From Fennellomyces sp. T-0311 (Eukaryota; Mucoromycota; Mucoromycetes; Mucorales; Lichtheimiaceae): a stretch of 64,000 bases of DNA. Both the position numbers and the translations under genes were made by a program. The stretch is taken from the NCBI GenBank assembly GCA_025266875.1, contig JALLLT010000024.1, forward strand, positions 547,188 through 611,187. The letters are read 5' to 3'. A model generated the notes under the pieces. It saw nothing but the letters and a program-made list of their open reading frames with translations, did no database searches and was not told the DNA's origin. Shown one piece after another: positions 21,875-32,714 of this stretch (position 1 is the first letter of the stretch; every line of letters starts with the position of its first letter).

Positions 21875-23665
21875 TCAATTCTTATCGACTTTCACAGCTT
21901 TGATTTGATGCCAATCGGAATCACACATGCGATCGAAGGTCATCGAAGGGGTAGTCAAGCTCAACGCAAAAGTCTCGACTTTGCTATCCATCTTGTCCAG
22001 AAGTGCATGGATAACGTCGTCCTCAATCTTTCCTTCGTCTTTGCTGCAGTTGATATCCAACGAACGCAACGATCTAGCAACCACAGGGCACGTATCCAGA
22101 AACTGCTCTAGTCCACTCTTCATACCGATGCAATTGGTTCCAATGATTTTGAGCTCCTTGAGTGCCGGAAAACATCTACCAATACTTAAAAATATCATAT
22201 CGGTTAATGCATCCACGCTGGCCAATTCCAAAAATTCAATGCGACGCCAGCTATGTGTCAATTCAACGAAGCGCAATAATCCTGTTCCTGTGAGTTTCGA
22301 TCCATTTGACACTTTCAGACGCGTCAAGCAGGTGAGGGATTCCAACGCAACCAGGATGGCATCTGTTACTGAATGGCCTACTGAAAAGTCGACGCTGGTC
22401 AGACTCGAGCAATGGCTGTTTGAGAAAAATGTACGGAGTAGCGCTGCAACTTTGCTGCTTGGCTCTGACATCAATGGGGCACCTCGGGCAATTTCTTGGT
22501 CGCTGAACCTGACTTTGCGCAAACAAGGGAACTTCAGTGTGGCAAACTGGTTCAGCGCTGTTGGCGTCAAGATACGGCCATCCACAATCAGTGTTTCGAG
22601 AGTCAAATGGTTTTTGCTAACAAGTCGTGGGTAGACTGTCTCTCTTCCGAATGCGTTGGGTCGTGACCATTCGGTGATGAGCAGCTGCTGTAGGCCGGGC
22701 TGCTTGGGTGGTTCGATCGGCGGTGTCGCGGTATCCATATGGCCATCGGTAGTAATCTGAAGTGATCGGAGGTCAGGCATGAACTGATAGATGGCGCGCG
22801 TTGACAGCTCGGCGTTTATAAAGTCAAACGAGACAAAGGTGGCAGTCTGTAGCTTGGGCATGCGGGGTATAAATGGATCCAGAGGTAAGTATCGGGCACT
22901 GCCGCTCATGTTGATATACACGTCCGTAAGGTGCTGATGTTCGTTTTTGCCGAGTCGTGCTAGCATGATAGGTTCGAATGTTTCCCGTTCAGGAAGATTG
23001 CGTTTGCTCTCCTTGAAGCTGTAGTATGTGAACTTGCGCAGGTTTGGAAAGCTGGAAAGCACCGTGTCAATGATGATAATGCCGTGTAGGTGCGATTTCC
23101 AGTGCCGTAGGTCTAGTGTGGTGATGCTCTGACCCGTATATGCAATCAATTTATCAAGCCACGCGGACGACCATGAATCAGACGAAATCATTACTGCAGA
23201 GAATGAGTCCACCCGACGCGTCTTTTTTCCATCGAACCACGTACCTTCATGAATGCGGGCACACCCGATAGCTTCCAGCATCTCGATAGCGCGCAATAAC
23301 TCAGCGTTCTTTTGGTCCGCGGATATGTGTGGCCACCGTATTATGAGATGCAGTTTGTGGATGGCGTGGTGCTTGATATGGTCCCTGTATGCAAGGAGTA
23401 TTTTACTCACATCGTAATAACCGTATTCAAAAACGTCGCCATTGTTGATTTCTGACCACATAAGGGGCCAGTTGAATGTTGCTGTGCGCCATGACCGACA
23501 CACTTGACTGCATACCAAGCGATCAATAAACGACAACCGGTTGAAAATGCAATGGCGTACTTCCAGCGGCAATAACGGAAACCTGTGATTGCTGGTGGTG
23601 CCTTTTCCTGAAGGCCTAATTACAATACGATTGTGGACTACTTGCTTGGGCTTACTTTTGAACAT
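21875..23665 (-). CDS. F-box protein with leucine-rich-repeat-like body
   Basis: Probable substrate adaptor of an SCF ubiquitin ligase. Single exon; 596 residues from the first ATG at 23665 (the open frame runs 15 codons further up without an ATG). The F-box lies at about residues 29-73: FPLLPLEVRHCIFNRLSFID, then CSQVCRSWRTATFNWPLMW. The body has irregular leucine-rich repeats of the type LTSVDFSVG, LTRLKVSNGSKLTGTGLL, IEFLELASVDALTDMI, LKELKIIGTNC, typical of the large F-box/LRR families in Mucoromycota. No catalytic domain. The substrate is unknown. Confidence 0.85.
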   Translation of the reverse strand: MFKSKPKQVVHNRIVIRPSGKGTTSNHRFPLLPLEVRHCIFNRLSFIDRLVCSQVCRSWRTATFNWPLMWSEINNGDVFEYGYYDVSKILLAYRDHIKHHAIHKLHLIIRWPHISADQKNAELLRAIEMLEAIGCARIHEGTWFDGKKTRRVDSFSAVMISSDSWSSAWLDKLIAYTGQSITTLDLRHWKSHLHGIIIIDTVLSSFPNLRKFTYYSFKESKRNLPERETFEPIMLARLGKNEHQHLTDVYINMSGSARYLPLDPFIPRMPKLQTATFVSFDFINAELSTRAIYQFMPDLRSLQITTDGHMDTATPPIEPPKQPGLQQLLITEWSRPNAFGRETVYPRLVSKNHLTLETLIVDGRILTPTALNQFATLKFPCLRKVRFSDQEIARGAPLMSEPSSKVAALLRTFFSNSHCSSLTSVDFSVGHSVTDAILVALESLTCLTRLKVSNGSKLTGTGLLRFVELTHSWRRIEFLELASVDALTDMIFLSIGRCFPALKELKIIGTNCIGMKSGLEQFLDTCPVVARSLRSLDINCSKDEGKIEDDVIHALLDKMDSKVETFALSLTTPSMTFDRMCDSDWHQIKAVKVDKN

Positions 23666-23824
23666 TGCGGAAGAGAGTTGTTTTTGACAGTTAAGGAGCT
23701 GGTAACACACAGGTCATTCATTGTTCATCACACGCACACAAAGACGGCATTTAAACAGTCAACTTTATTTCCGAGCATCAGAAAGCAAATGCTGCACACA
23801 AGAAGGGGAGAAATACAAAGCAAA

Positions 23825-24877
23825 TCATTCCATGTCCATCACTTTGGTTTCGTCGTTCTCTCCAGCCGCAGTGCTCACATCATCGTCGCTTGAAAAGTTG
23901 TCATTCGCTGTGTCCTCGCGCATATTTTTGTCTCGCAACTCGGGTACGCAGTGATTGTTGCGATACTTGTTATACGAGTCGTAGTCGTGCACTTTTCCGT
24001 CTGCTAAAAGGCGTCGGTACGCGTCCAACTCTCCTTTGTACCGGCGCTTGTGGTTGGACAGCCAGTAAGTCAAATGTCGGGAGCTAATGCCTGTCTTTCT
24101 TTGGATTCGGCTGCGTTCACGCTTACTTGGCTTGGTACCATGGCCAAACGTTTCAAAGAACAGCGTGTTCAGCAAGTATGTGGTTGCTTGGTCATACGAT
24201 GTTTTGGTTCTATGGACGCTAGGAGGGCCAGAGATATTATCGTCGCTTATCAGAGCCTTGGGTGCTTCACTTTGCTGCTGCAGCGGCGGCGACGGGAACT
24301 GCGGCTGAGGTCGATATTGTGGACATGTTGGCTGATGATACTCTTTCGGCAAAGCATGGGTTAAAGGTCGAAGCAAAGCCATCGGAGGTTGAGATGGTCT
24401 AGGTACCACTGGCTCTCGCTGTGCAAGTTCCACCTTTTGTGGGCGCGAATACAGGTGCACTGGATCAATGCTTGGAGGAATATAACCAGGGGTAGATGGA
24501 GAGTAGTATTGATATACCGTGGTTCCACCATGTTGATGGTAGTGGGTTTCGTAGGTGGAGTGATGACCATCACTTTGGTTCATTCTGACAGGATAACCTG
24601 GCGGAGGTGACGCGTACACTGGTAGTCTCGAGTCACCGAAAACATAATATCCAATGCGTGATGGTAGCGGAGGTGGAGGAGCAAACGATGACGACGGCAC
24701 GGACGAAGCCTGTTCTTCATAACGGTACGAGATTGTCTCATCGGCATACACCATACGGTCAAACATCTCATTATTTTGTTTCTCTTCTTCCTGGTTAAAG
24801 ATCGTGCGAGACGGTTCTGAGAGATTGTTGTGCTGAATCAAGGCGGATCGATCCCCAAACCGGTATGAATGTTCCAT
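23825..24877 (-). CDS. Divergent homeodomain-like transcription factor, paralogue 1
   Basis: 350 residues, no intron. The DNA-binding part is at about residues 225-290. It starts with KTSYDQATTYLLNTLFFETF, then KPSKRERSRIQRKTGISSRH and LTYWLSNHKRRYK. This has the helix-turn-helix spacing of a homeodomain, with a WLSNHKRR recognition helix in place of WFQNRR. The N-terminal two thirds are Pro/Ty/Gln-rich and probably disordered; the C-terminus is acidic. It is a clear paralogue of the gene at 42856-43890: the KTSYD...NHKRR block and the following (A)YxRL...YD...VPE part are shared. The start at 24877 follows a TATA box and a pyrimidine leader. The two paralogues bracket the receptor-like array. 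Confidence 0.8.
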   Translation of the reverse strand: MEHSYRFGDRSALIQHNNLSEPSRTIFNQEEEKQNNEMFDRMVYADETISYRYEEQASSVPSSSFAPPPPLPSRIGYYVFGDSRLPVYASPPPGYPVRMNQSDGHHSTYETHYHQHGGTTVYQYYSPSTPGYIPPSIDPVHLYSRPQKVELAQREPVVPRPSQPPMALLRPLTHALPKEYHQPTCPQYRPQPQFPSPPLQQQSEAPKALISDDNISGPPSVHRTKTSYDQATTYLLNTLFFETFGHGTKPSKRERSRIQRKTGISSRHLTYWLSNHKRRYKGELDAYRRLLADGKVHDYDSYNKYRNNHCVPELRDKNMREDTANDNFSSDDDVSTAAGENDETKVMDME

Positions 24878-25683
24878 AGTTGTGCGAAAAAAAGCGGATA
24901 GAGGAGTGAAAAGAAAAAGACCGATGATCCGTGCTTTTTATACCACAAAAGAGTGCTTGGTTAACCACTTGTGGCTAACCGAAGCAAATGTAGTCTTCTG
25001 CAATAGTCGTCAGAGATGACTCCTTATCATTCATGACATTAGGTGCATGGCTGATTATTTTACGATGTCCCTGCCAGGACAAAGTACAACGGCAGTAGCA
25101 CAAACACTGCTTTTCTGCATGTCTCACACCACGTGGACATTCTCCGCTTCTTGTCGCAGGAACATGAAACAAATACTTCTTAGCACAGCACCCTGTCAAT
25201 GCTTTTCAGAGTTTTGCTACTTTTGTACTCCTCTGTCTTTGCCAATCGACTGTATTTATCCAACTGCTTCTTTTACCGTGTTTGCCATATACTGTTCATT
25301 GTATGCGGCTAAAGATTACGTAAAATTTCGACTTTTTGTGGTAAGCCTAGGTGCTCATAAAAATATTGATAGTCGGCTTGCATGATCGGTGTGTCTAACA
25401 AAGCTAAAGAGACATTGACGCTTGCCATCTATTGGCCATATTATAAAATGAGATCTCCATACGTACTCCCGATTAAGTAACAGTGCTCTTTTTGTGAAAA
25501 AAAAAAGATCTACATTATGACAACATGTCACTATATAACTATTTGTTACAGAAACAACAGGTCCATTCGAGATTTATTGCTCCCGCTCATTTAATGTTAA
25601 CGATGAAGAACTATAAAGGTTATAGTTATTATCATTATTATTAAAGTGTACCACACAGTAAACAATGGTGCACAAGTTATTAT
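24878..25683. other. Intergenic region between homeodomain gene 1 and array gene A
   Basis: Contains the promoter of homeodomain gene 1 at its left end. A T-to-A rich 3' flank of gene A is at the right. No gene seen. Confidence 0.5.
24935..24942 (-). promoter_or_regulatory. TATA box (TATAAAAA) of homeodomain gene 1
   Basis: 58 bp upstream of the ATG at 24877, followed by a pyrimidine-rich leader. The paralogue at 43890 has the same octamer at the same distance. Confidence 0.6.
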
Positions 25684-27085
25684 TTACACACCATCCGGTT
25701 TGACGGGTGCCAATACAAAACGTGGTGCAGGTCCCTGATGCTGATCTGGCTTTGTTGCGCTATATAGTGGGCCAGAATTACTGCCGCCGGTATCCAAAGA
25801 ATGTGGAACATCTTGCTGAATTCCTGGATCCACCGAATGTGGTACACTGTGTTTAGAATATTCGGGATCGTGAACATGCGGTACATCTTGACGAATTCCT
25901 GTGTCCATTGAATGTGGGACACTGTGTTGAGGATATACTGGGCCTTGCAGGGACGGTACATCAGCTATTAAAAAGATTTCAGTGTATTGTACTCACATAC
26001 TTTGTCACTGCGTACTTACTGTAGAAATTCGACATGGGTGGTGGCTGAACTTGTGCTATAGTTATTGTTTAGTACCAGCATTTCAACAAGGCCACATTTT
26101 TACTCACCAGATATAGGTAGCGCAAGACCTCCATTTGTTGGCGGAGTACCTGATTCCAAAAATCGTTTGCTGGATACTTTTTCTTGCTTTTGATTCTTTC
26201 GTCGCTTGTAGAAACAAAAAACAACAGGCACAATAATAAATAAACCGACCTATTATAAACTGTTATTACATTGTGCGTGAACATGCTTAATGCATACGTA
26301 CGCCACCAACACCTCCAACCACGGCACCTGCGATCACTCCAGGACTGGTACCACCACCACCACCGCCATCCTCAGATCCATCATCCTTGGACGCATCGCC
26401 GCTGGAAGTTTCGCTACTGCTACTGGTAGTACCACTGCTGCTTTGCGATTCTGATACACCTGGGGTAGTTGAAGATGAAGGACTGTTTGAAGAAGTAGGA
26501 GGAGTCGAAGTTACTGGTGTTGCTGCTACAGAGGAAGATCCGCTTTCTACAATAAATAGTGACATTAGGCAACTGTTGTACAGATTTAGTCGTCGTTTTC
26601 TGATAACGTACGCCCCGAACTAGAGCCTACGATGGTAAAGTAAGCACTATACGCTGTAAGTCCATCCGAGCTAAATTGAATAGCATCTTTGAAGCGGGTA
26701 TATAAGTATATTGAAAGAAGCGATTTATATGTGAACCTACAGGCCGTGCCGCTTTCGATGCTCGTTGGAATCGACCAAATATACGAGCCACTCGAGGCTG
26801 GAACGTTAGTGGCAATGGTCGTCACCACTCGTAAACTAGTTGATGACCCTGTCATCAGAACTATCTGACCGATTGTTGTAACGGTAGGGTCGATCCAAAG
26901 GTAATTCGGAAGTTATTAGAAATACGAGGGTAAGTCCATTGAAAAAATCGTGATATATACCATTGTAGAGTTACGTCACTACCAGCGTTATAAACAGCAC
27001 CCGAAAGGGGATTAGTAACAGACAGCAATTGTTGTGCCGAAGCAATTGCAGCAAAGAATGCTATAATAGCGATGATAAACTTCAT
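25684..27085 (-). CDS. Array gene A: KNH-domain type I membrane protein with VPH-repeat tail
   Basis: 352 residues if all introns are removed. Exons: 26961-27085, 26741-26895, 26612-26686, 26302-26546, 26108-26249, 26020-26055 and 25684-25964; intron phases 2,1,1,0,1,1. Signal peptide MKFIIAIIAFFAAIASA. Then a Kre9/Knh1-like ectodomain (VTNPLSGAVYNAGSDVTLQW; NVPASSGSYIWSIP) and a Ser/Thr-rich stalk with an acidic GDASKDDGSEDGGGG end. The transmembrane segment is GVIAGAVVGGVGG|VGLFIIV, then PVVFCFYKRRK (about residues 184-214). The cytoplasmic tail of ~138 residues has VPH repeats (HSVPHSMDTG, QDVPHVHDPE, HSVPHSVDPG, QDVPHSLDTG) and ends APRFVLAPVKPDGV. Oddity: intron 1 needs a TG instead of an AG acceptor at 26896-26897 to stay in frame, so this copy may be mis-spliced or decaying. 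Function unknown; a wall-facing sensor or adhesin is plausible. Confidence 0.72.
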
Positions 27086-28625
27086 TGCTAGCAGTAAAAA
27101 AAAAAGGGGAAAAGAAAGAAGACCTTGGAAAGGTTGATTCAAACCCCAATTGCCTTCTGTGCAACGATTGTGCTATGTTCCGCATTCTCGGGCATTCAAG
27201 GTAGTTCATTGGCGCGCCATTGTGTCGTACAAGTAATCCAACACTTTCCGATCACATCTTTTTTAAAAGAAAGGCATCGTTCCTAAACGTCAGGATCAGC
27301 TTTAAGCAATGTACTAATTGCAGCTGATTTGATTGTTTTTGTTGAATTTGAAAAAAGTAATGGACTTGACGGGTTTCACATGTGCGTTTCAAAAGCCTTA
27401 ATACTTCATAAGTTAGCTGTACTCTGGCACTTGTTCCTCCGAGAATATTTATACATCGTACCAAAGTCTAACCTTTTCCTTATTTGTGCTCGAAAGCACA
27501 AAAAACGTTCATGGGGCTTACCGTCATATTTTATTCTATGCTTTCCAGTTGTAGTAAAAAATACTTCCATATTTTTCCATACACTCGAATTTTGCTACCT
27601 CAAAGCAAACCGGTGATTTATTTCAATTCACTTAGGCGGGCGTGAAGTAGCTGGGCCTGAAGGCAACCGAATGAACAACCGAGCTGGTTTCCTTGCCTCG
27701 CCTAATCAACCTATAATGTGTTGAGCTACGCTATGGAAACCGGTGATCCATGCTATACATTATCCTTTTAAAACTGTGGTTTTCTTCGTGTTGTGTAATA
27801 AACGACTTCCAGATACACATTACGTTGTGCATTTACGGCCACATACGCACTCTACTTTATTTTAATAGCAATGACTCAACCTGGGCTTGGAGCCGATCGA
27901 ATGTTCATATCAGTGAAGTGATGAAAGAATAGCAGGTTATATAAGTGAAAAATAAAATCAGTTCGCCAAGAATTTGCTTCCTTTTCCTTCTTTGGCCTTT
28001 GCAATGAGCGAGAACCAAGCGGTAAGCTGTTCATTCTCATGAATAATATGACATTCAACTGATCAAATGCGTACATCGATTGCTTCAGAGCACTACCCCC
28101 CCCTTCGTAGCTGGTTAACCTGCAGTGGGCAGTGGGCTGGCCTGACCAATGTAAGTTTGAACCTCTCCTTATGCATGTATGGCATGTGTCTTAATACTTA
28201 TGACGCGGTATCCACACGTGCTTGTGGTGTGTAGAACAATGTATGTTATGCACAGTCATACAGAGAGAAACAATTTACTGAAGCTCAGACATATGATACA
28301 GGTCTTAAGCTTTTCTCTCGTTGATTATAGAATTCTACAACTCTATGTTCCACTTCGTATGTTGTGTTTTCTTTCCTGAGGTACATCCTTTTTATTAGCG
28401 ACATCAACGACAACGTCATATATTCCGACGATATGTAATACGGGGAATACCCTCCCCCTTCGTCTTCTTTGTATGCATTCATTCGACGAGATTAATACCT
28501 TTGGCCACAAATTAACGAATTATATTAAATTTAAAAGCACTGTAGCGTTTGGAGCCATGTAGTATAAGGTCAAGCATTTCCGTAAATTATCGGTGACTAT
28601 CCTTATGCGTTGCCGGGAAGCTTCT
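27086..28625. other. Intergenic region between array genes A and B
   Basis: About 1.5 kb, AT-rich. Short ORFs only, none with KNH, stalk or tail features. Left end is the promoter of gene A. Confidence 0.5.
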
Positions 28626-30065
28626 TTAACCGTGGTAATTGGGGCTGTCATAACGACTTGGCTCGGTCTCAAGCGTGTGAGGAACATGCTGGCGACCATA
28701 GTATTCTGGATTTACAGAATGTGGAACCTGTGATGGATATTCCGTTTCTGCTGAATGAGGAACATCTTGACGTACATAATCCATCGAATGTGGGACATCA
28801 TTTCGATACTCCACGGTTTGGGAGTGTGGTACATCAGTATAGTATTGCTGATCAGGTTCTAAAAGATAAACATTAGCACAACAATGTAACAGGAAAACTT
28901 ATTACTCAACTGTAACCAGTTGAAGGTGGGACATATTGTGCGGAGTGATAATGCTCTTGGCCTGTGGCTATAAAGTTCCTATTTTAGAAAAATTCACGAC
29001 AAAAACGTTTCTATGCACTTACTGATCACATAAGGCGGTACAAAACTTCTGGTTTGATACGACTCTTCTGCGGTTGGGCCCGTATCCTTGCTTTCAGCCC
29101 CAGAATTGCTTCCGCCTTGTTCTTTCTTTCCACGGCGCTTATAAACACAGAACAAAACACCAATAAGCACAATAAGACCGACCTATATAATGTTATCAGT
29201 AAAGTTGGTATATCTGTCGATTTTTCTGATTATTTACCCCACCGACACTGCCAACAGCAATACCAGCAATTGCACCTGTTCCAAGACCATCATCGTTGCC
29301 TCCACCGCCGCCTGGTGTCGAGGTTTCATCTGCATGTGAACTGGTTCCAGTTGGAGAGCCGGGTGGGTTTGATGCAGTGGCAGCGGTTGAAGATCCAGAT
29401 GTGGTAGCTGATGGGGACGATGGGCTCGGTGAAGCACTAGATGACGATGAACGAGGAGGTGGTGAGCTTGTTGGTGGAGCAGCAGAAGAACTTGGTGGAT
29501 TAGATGATGCTGGAGCTTTTGAAATAACGTTAGATTAACGGTGCGTAACCCAATCTGCTTAAATATACCATTACTAGGCGATGCAATTGTAAAAAAGCCA
29601 TCCATCATATATCCATTGGGAGCAAGGTCAGTAGACTTAAATAGGACTTTATCTAGCAATGCAATCATAAACAATAAGTATATATTCTTTAGAAAAAGCC
29701 TTCAGTACAACTTACATATGTCACTGTCTAATGGCGTAGTCAGCGTAGTAGGGACTGACCAAGTAAAGCTTCCACTAGCCGGATCGATGTTTGTTCCAAT
29801 CGTTATAACTTTCGTAAAAGAACCGAAAATCAATCGCATGAGCTCAATGTCCATGGTGGCAGTAGTAGTTGTCCTTTCAGAGTTATTCCATACATGAGTT
29901 TAAAGGAAACAATTGAAATTTTGATAGCATTGCATATACTCACTGCCAGGTGATGACAGCGTCTTGTCCGGCAACAAAAACGCTATCCGAGTTAGGTGAT
30001 GTAATCGTTATTTGGGCCGATACAGCTCCAATGAATGCAAAAATAAAAGCAGTAATAATATTCAT
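28626..30065 (-). CDS. Array gene B: KNH-domain type I membrane protein with five VPH repeats
   Basis: 363 residues. Exons: 29944-30065, 29716-29873, 29569-29652, 29238-29515, 29023-29182, 28911-28967 and 28626-28858; phases 2,1,1,0,1,1. Signal peptide MNIITAFIFAFIGAVSA. KNH-like domain (ITSPNSDSVFVAGQDAVITW; NIDPASGSFTWSVP) and a long Ser/Pro/Thr stalk. The transmembrane helix is GAIAGIAVGSVGG|VGLIVLI, then GVLFCVYKRRG. The tail has DVPHSQTVEY, DVPHSMDYV, DVPHSAETEY, QVPHSVNPEYY and HVPHTLETE, spaced 11-14 residues. It ends ETEPSRYDSPNYHG, without the C-terminal box of A, D and E. The intron 6 donor is the less usual GTTGAG. A TATA box lies at 30153-30160. Role unknown; the regular repeats suggest binding sites for a cytoplasmic partner. 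Confidence 0.82.
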
Positions 30066-31220
30066 AACTGCACGCTTTCTGGAATAAATTACAAAAGAAA
30101 AGAGAAAGATCATCACTCACGATCCTGCGCCTCTTTTGGGATTATTCTCCCAATTTTATAACCCCGTGTACTTTTTTCCTTACTTTCGCCATTCAGTCCA
30201 TGTGTAACCACTGGATTTTGTAATTCATTATTGCTAGCTTGTAAAAAAACCATGCAATGAACAATTTTATGGCAAGGTGTTTCAAAGACTACGTCGTTTG
30301 AGCGACAATAGAAGCAGTCAATATACAGAATATTTTCTAGTCATTGGATGTGTACAACAGAAAAACTTGTCTTGACTTTAGTAACGTATACACATCTACC
30401 CTATCTCGTCACAATACGATTAAACATACAAACGGTGCGTCATGTGTACACGACGGTAAGTTTAGGTGCTATAATCTGACTTCGTATAAGCTTAAAAGAA
30501 ATGTAATTAACATCACCTTGTCATTCAGTAAATCTATTATAATCAAGGGAATTCTATGGCTCACCCGTATATACTCTGATCCCTTTAAATGCTAGTGTTT
30601 AAACTTTTTGAAACCGTACAGTAATAATCCTTCCTTGGGACCTTGGTTGTGTAACGTAGTGCCAAACTTAGTTTTGAGTTGTACTCGTCTAGGATCTCCA
30701 TTCCAGCGCGGCAGGTCGAGCCATTGATAAAACGTCGGAGACCATATCAATGCAATTAACATTAACGTTACCAACTTTTTCTTACAAGCAATGCACATTG
30801 ATTTACAGATAAGAATATTTCCAAACGAATTCACAGAATATAATATTACAGCCACAACGATATCAGTATTTGGCTGAGGCAAATTCTAAAAATAAGGTGT
30901 TTACAAATAAGGTATGTAGAAGCTCTCGATTCAGAAATGGAAACTTGCCGGGCCGGATCAACACTGTCCCAGCAGATTTTCTCATCGGCATCAGAAAAAA
31001 AAATTCATGGTCTCACTCTATTTTAACTATCAGTCACGTATGCCGAAAACTGGTGCTTTACATGACATGTCTCCAGATGAAGTATAGCTACGAGGACTGC
31101 AAATTAAAAACTATTTTTTTCATAAGTGTAAAGACACCATTTTGGAATGAAAAATATATATTACACTAACTTTGCAAAGACATTATTATTATTTACAAAT
31201 AGTAAACTGAATTTTATCTT
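30066..31220. other. Intergenic region between array genes B and C
   Basis: Holds the promoter of gene B. A minus-strand frame at 30592-30882 lacks an upstream ATG and has no recognised homology. Otherwise nothing seen. Confidence 0.5.
30153..30160 (-). promoter_or_regulatory. TATA box (TATAAAAT) of array gene B
   Basis: 88 bp upstream of the ATG at 30065, followed by a TTTCTCTTTTCTTTT leader. Confidence 0.45.
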
Positions 31221-32714
31221 TTAGCCAAAAGGAGATCGTGCGTGCGGTGGGTGCGGTGAATCTTGGGTGTGTGGAATCTGACGACTAATGTATTCCACAC
31301 CGGCAGAATGCGGTACTTGATAGACTGGGTGTTCTGCGCCCATAGAGTGTGGAACTTGATGGCCTGCTGAATAAGAGTCCGTACTTACAGAATGTGGGAC
31401 ATCGTGAGCATATTCTGGACTCATTGAACGAGGAGGCACATTGCTCAAGAATTGTGGCTCGGTAGTCACTAAAAGTGGCGTTAGAACTATCAACAAAGGC
31501 TATCGTTTTCCATCTACTCACTGAATACCGCAGGAGGAGGGGGAGAATATTGCCCAGGTTGATCTGAATTTACAGGAGCATGTCTTTAGTATCCAAGTAA
31601 ACAAATTTCCTTAGAACATGATGCTCACGGCTAACATATGACGGGGTAAATCCTCTGGTCTCAGGAGACTGGTTAAAGTTGTCGTGCACTGGAACAGGAG
31701 GGCTAGGTTGACTTTCTAGCGACTCCTCTTTTTCTCGTCGCCGTCGTCTATAGACGCATGGAATCACTATCGCGAGAGCAATGAGACCAACCTACACCAT
31801 TATGGCAGAACCGTTTATATTGTTAGCACATATAGATTTTTGGATTACAGCAATCAAGTACTTACACCAGCAACACCACCCACTACAACGCCGGCAATAA
31901 CTCCTGGACTTAGTCCATCGTTATCATCACCATCACTGTCAGATGTGTTGCTCGTCTCGCTAGGATCGTCTCCACTTCCTGTTGTCACCGGAAGCTCACC
32001 CTGGGTGGGGACACTTTGTGAAGGGGATGGCGTTGGCGACTGTGACGGAGTGGGTGACGAAGTCGATCTTGACGATGAACTGCTGCTCGGTTCTGGTGGC
32101 GGTGATGATGATGGAGGTGGCGCAGAGGAGGACGAAGGAGCTATACGAGGAAATTATTAGACTTTCATAATTTCGACAGCTGTACATTTTTCCGATGAAG
32201 TACCACTAGAAGAGGAGGTTGACGAATTGATAACTGTAAATCGTGGACTGGCTGCGTAAAGTCTTCCAGGTCCTGCAAAGAAAATAATGTCTAAAAAAGA
32301 GAGGATTTACCAGAAGGTTATAACCAAAATCGTATGTAATTATACATTGTAGCTTACAGTCACTGCGAGTTTCCATGTCATCGGGGAGTATAACGCTGTA
32401 GCGACTGAGTGAAGCATCCACGTTTGTGGCTATCATGAAAACACCGGCAAATACGTTAGGATCCGATGCACTTTTAAGGAGATTGATCTCCGGTATAACG
32501 TCCAAAGTGTTATCAGTTCGGCTCCTATGCACAAGGATCGGTTAAAGATGATTAGGATGATTGAGCGTCCGCTTTTTCGATTCTAGCATTACCAAGTGAC
32601 AGTCAGAACGTCACCAGTGTGGAAGACTTGGCCATCGACTGGTGAATTTACTTGTATCTGCGCAGTACCAGTGGCAACAATTACCGCTATGATGACAATG
32701 ATGAGAAGCATCAT
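31221..32714 (-). CDS. Array gene C: KNH-domain type I membrane protein with VPH repeats
   Basis: 367 residues. Exons: 32593-32714, 32358-32524, 32204-32290, 31866-32140, 31629-31791, 31522-31563 and 31221-31468; phases 2,1,1,0,1,1. Signal peptide MMLLIIVIIAVIVATGTA. KNH-like domain (VNSPVDGQVFHTGDVLTVTW; TNVDASLSRYSVILPDDMET) and a Ser/Pro-rich then acidic stalk. The transmembrane helix is GVIAGVVVGGVAG|VGLIALA, then IVIPCVYRRRRREK. The tail has proline-rich YSPPPPAVF, then DVPHSVSTD, QVPHSMGAE, QVPHSAGVEY and QIPHTQDSP, spaced 12-15 residues. It ends in HARSPFG, without the PRxVLxPVKPDG box. Same layout and intron positions as A and B, so it is a tandem duplicate that has diverged strongly. 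Confidence 0.82.

Noticed and set aside
23666..23710. Upstream extension of the F-box frame
   Set aside because: Begins at GTG; the first ATG is at 23665.
28610..28876. 88-codon plus-strand frame
   Set aside because: Exact antisense of the VPH-repeat exon of gene B; its apparent repeats come from that exon.
29296..29538. Gly/Val/Asp-rich plus-strand frame
   Set aside because: Antisense of the Ser/Pro stalk of gene B.
30592..30882. 96-codon minus-strand membrane-like frame between B and C
   Set aside because: Begins at TTG, has no upstream acceptor I could tie to an exon, and no family resemblance.
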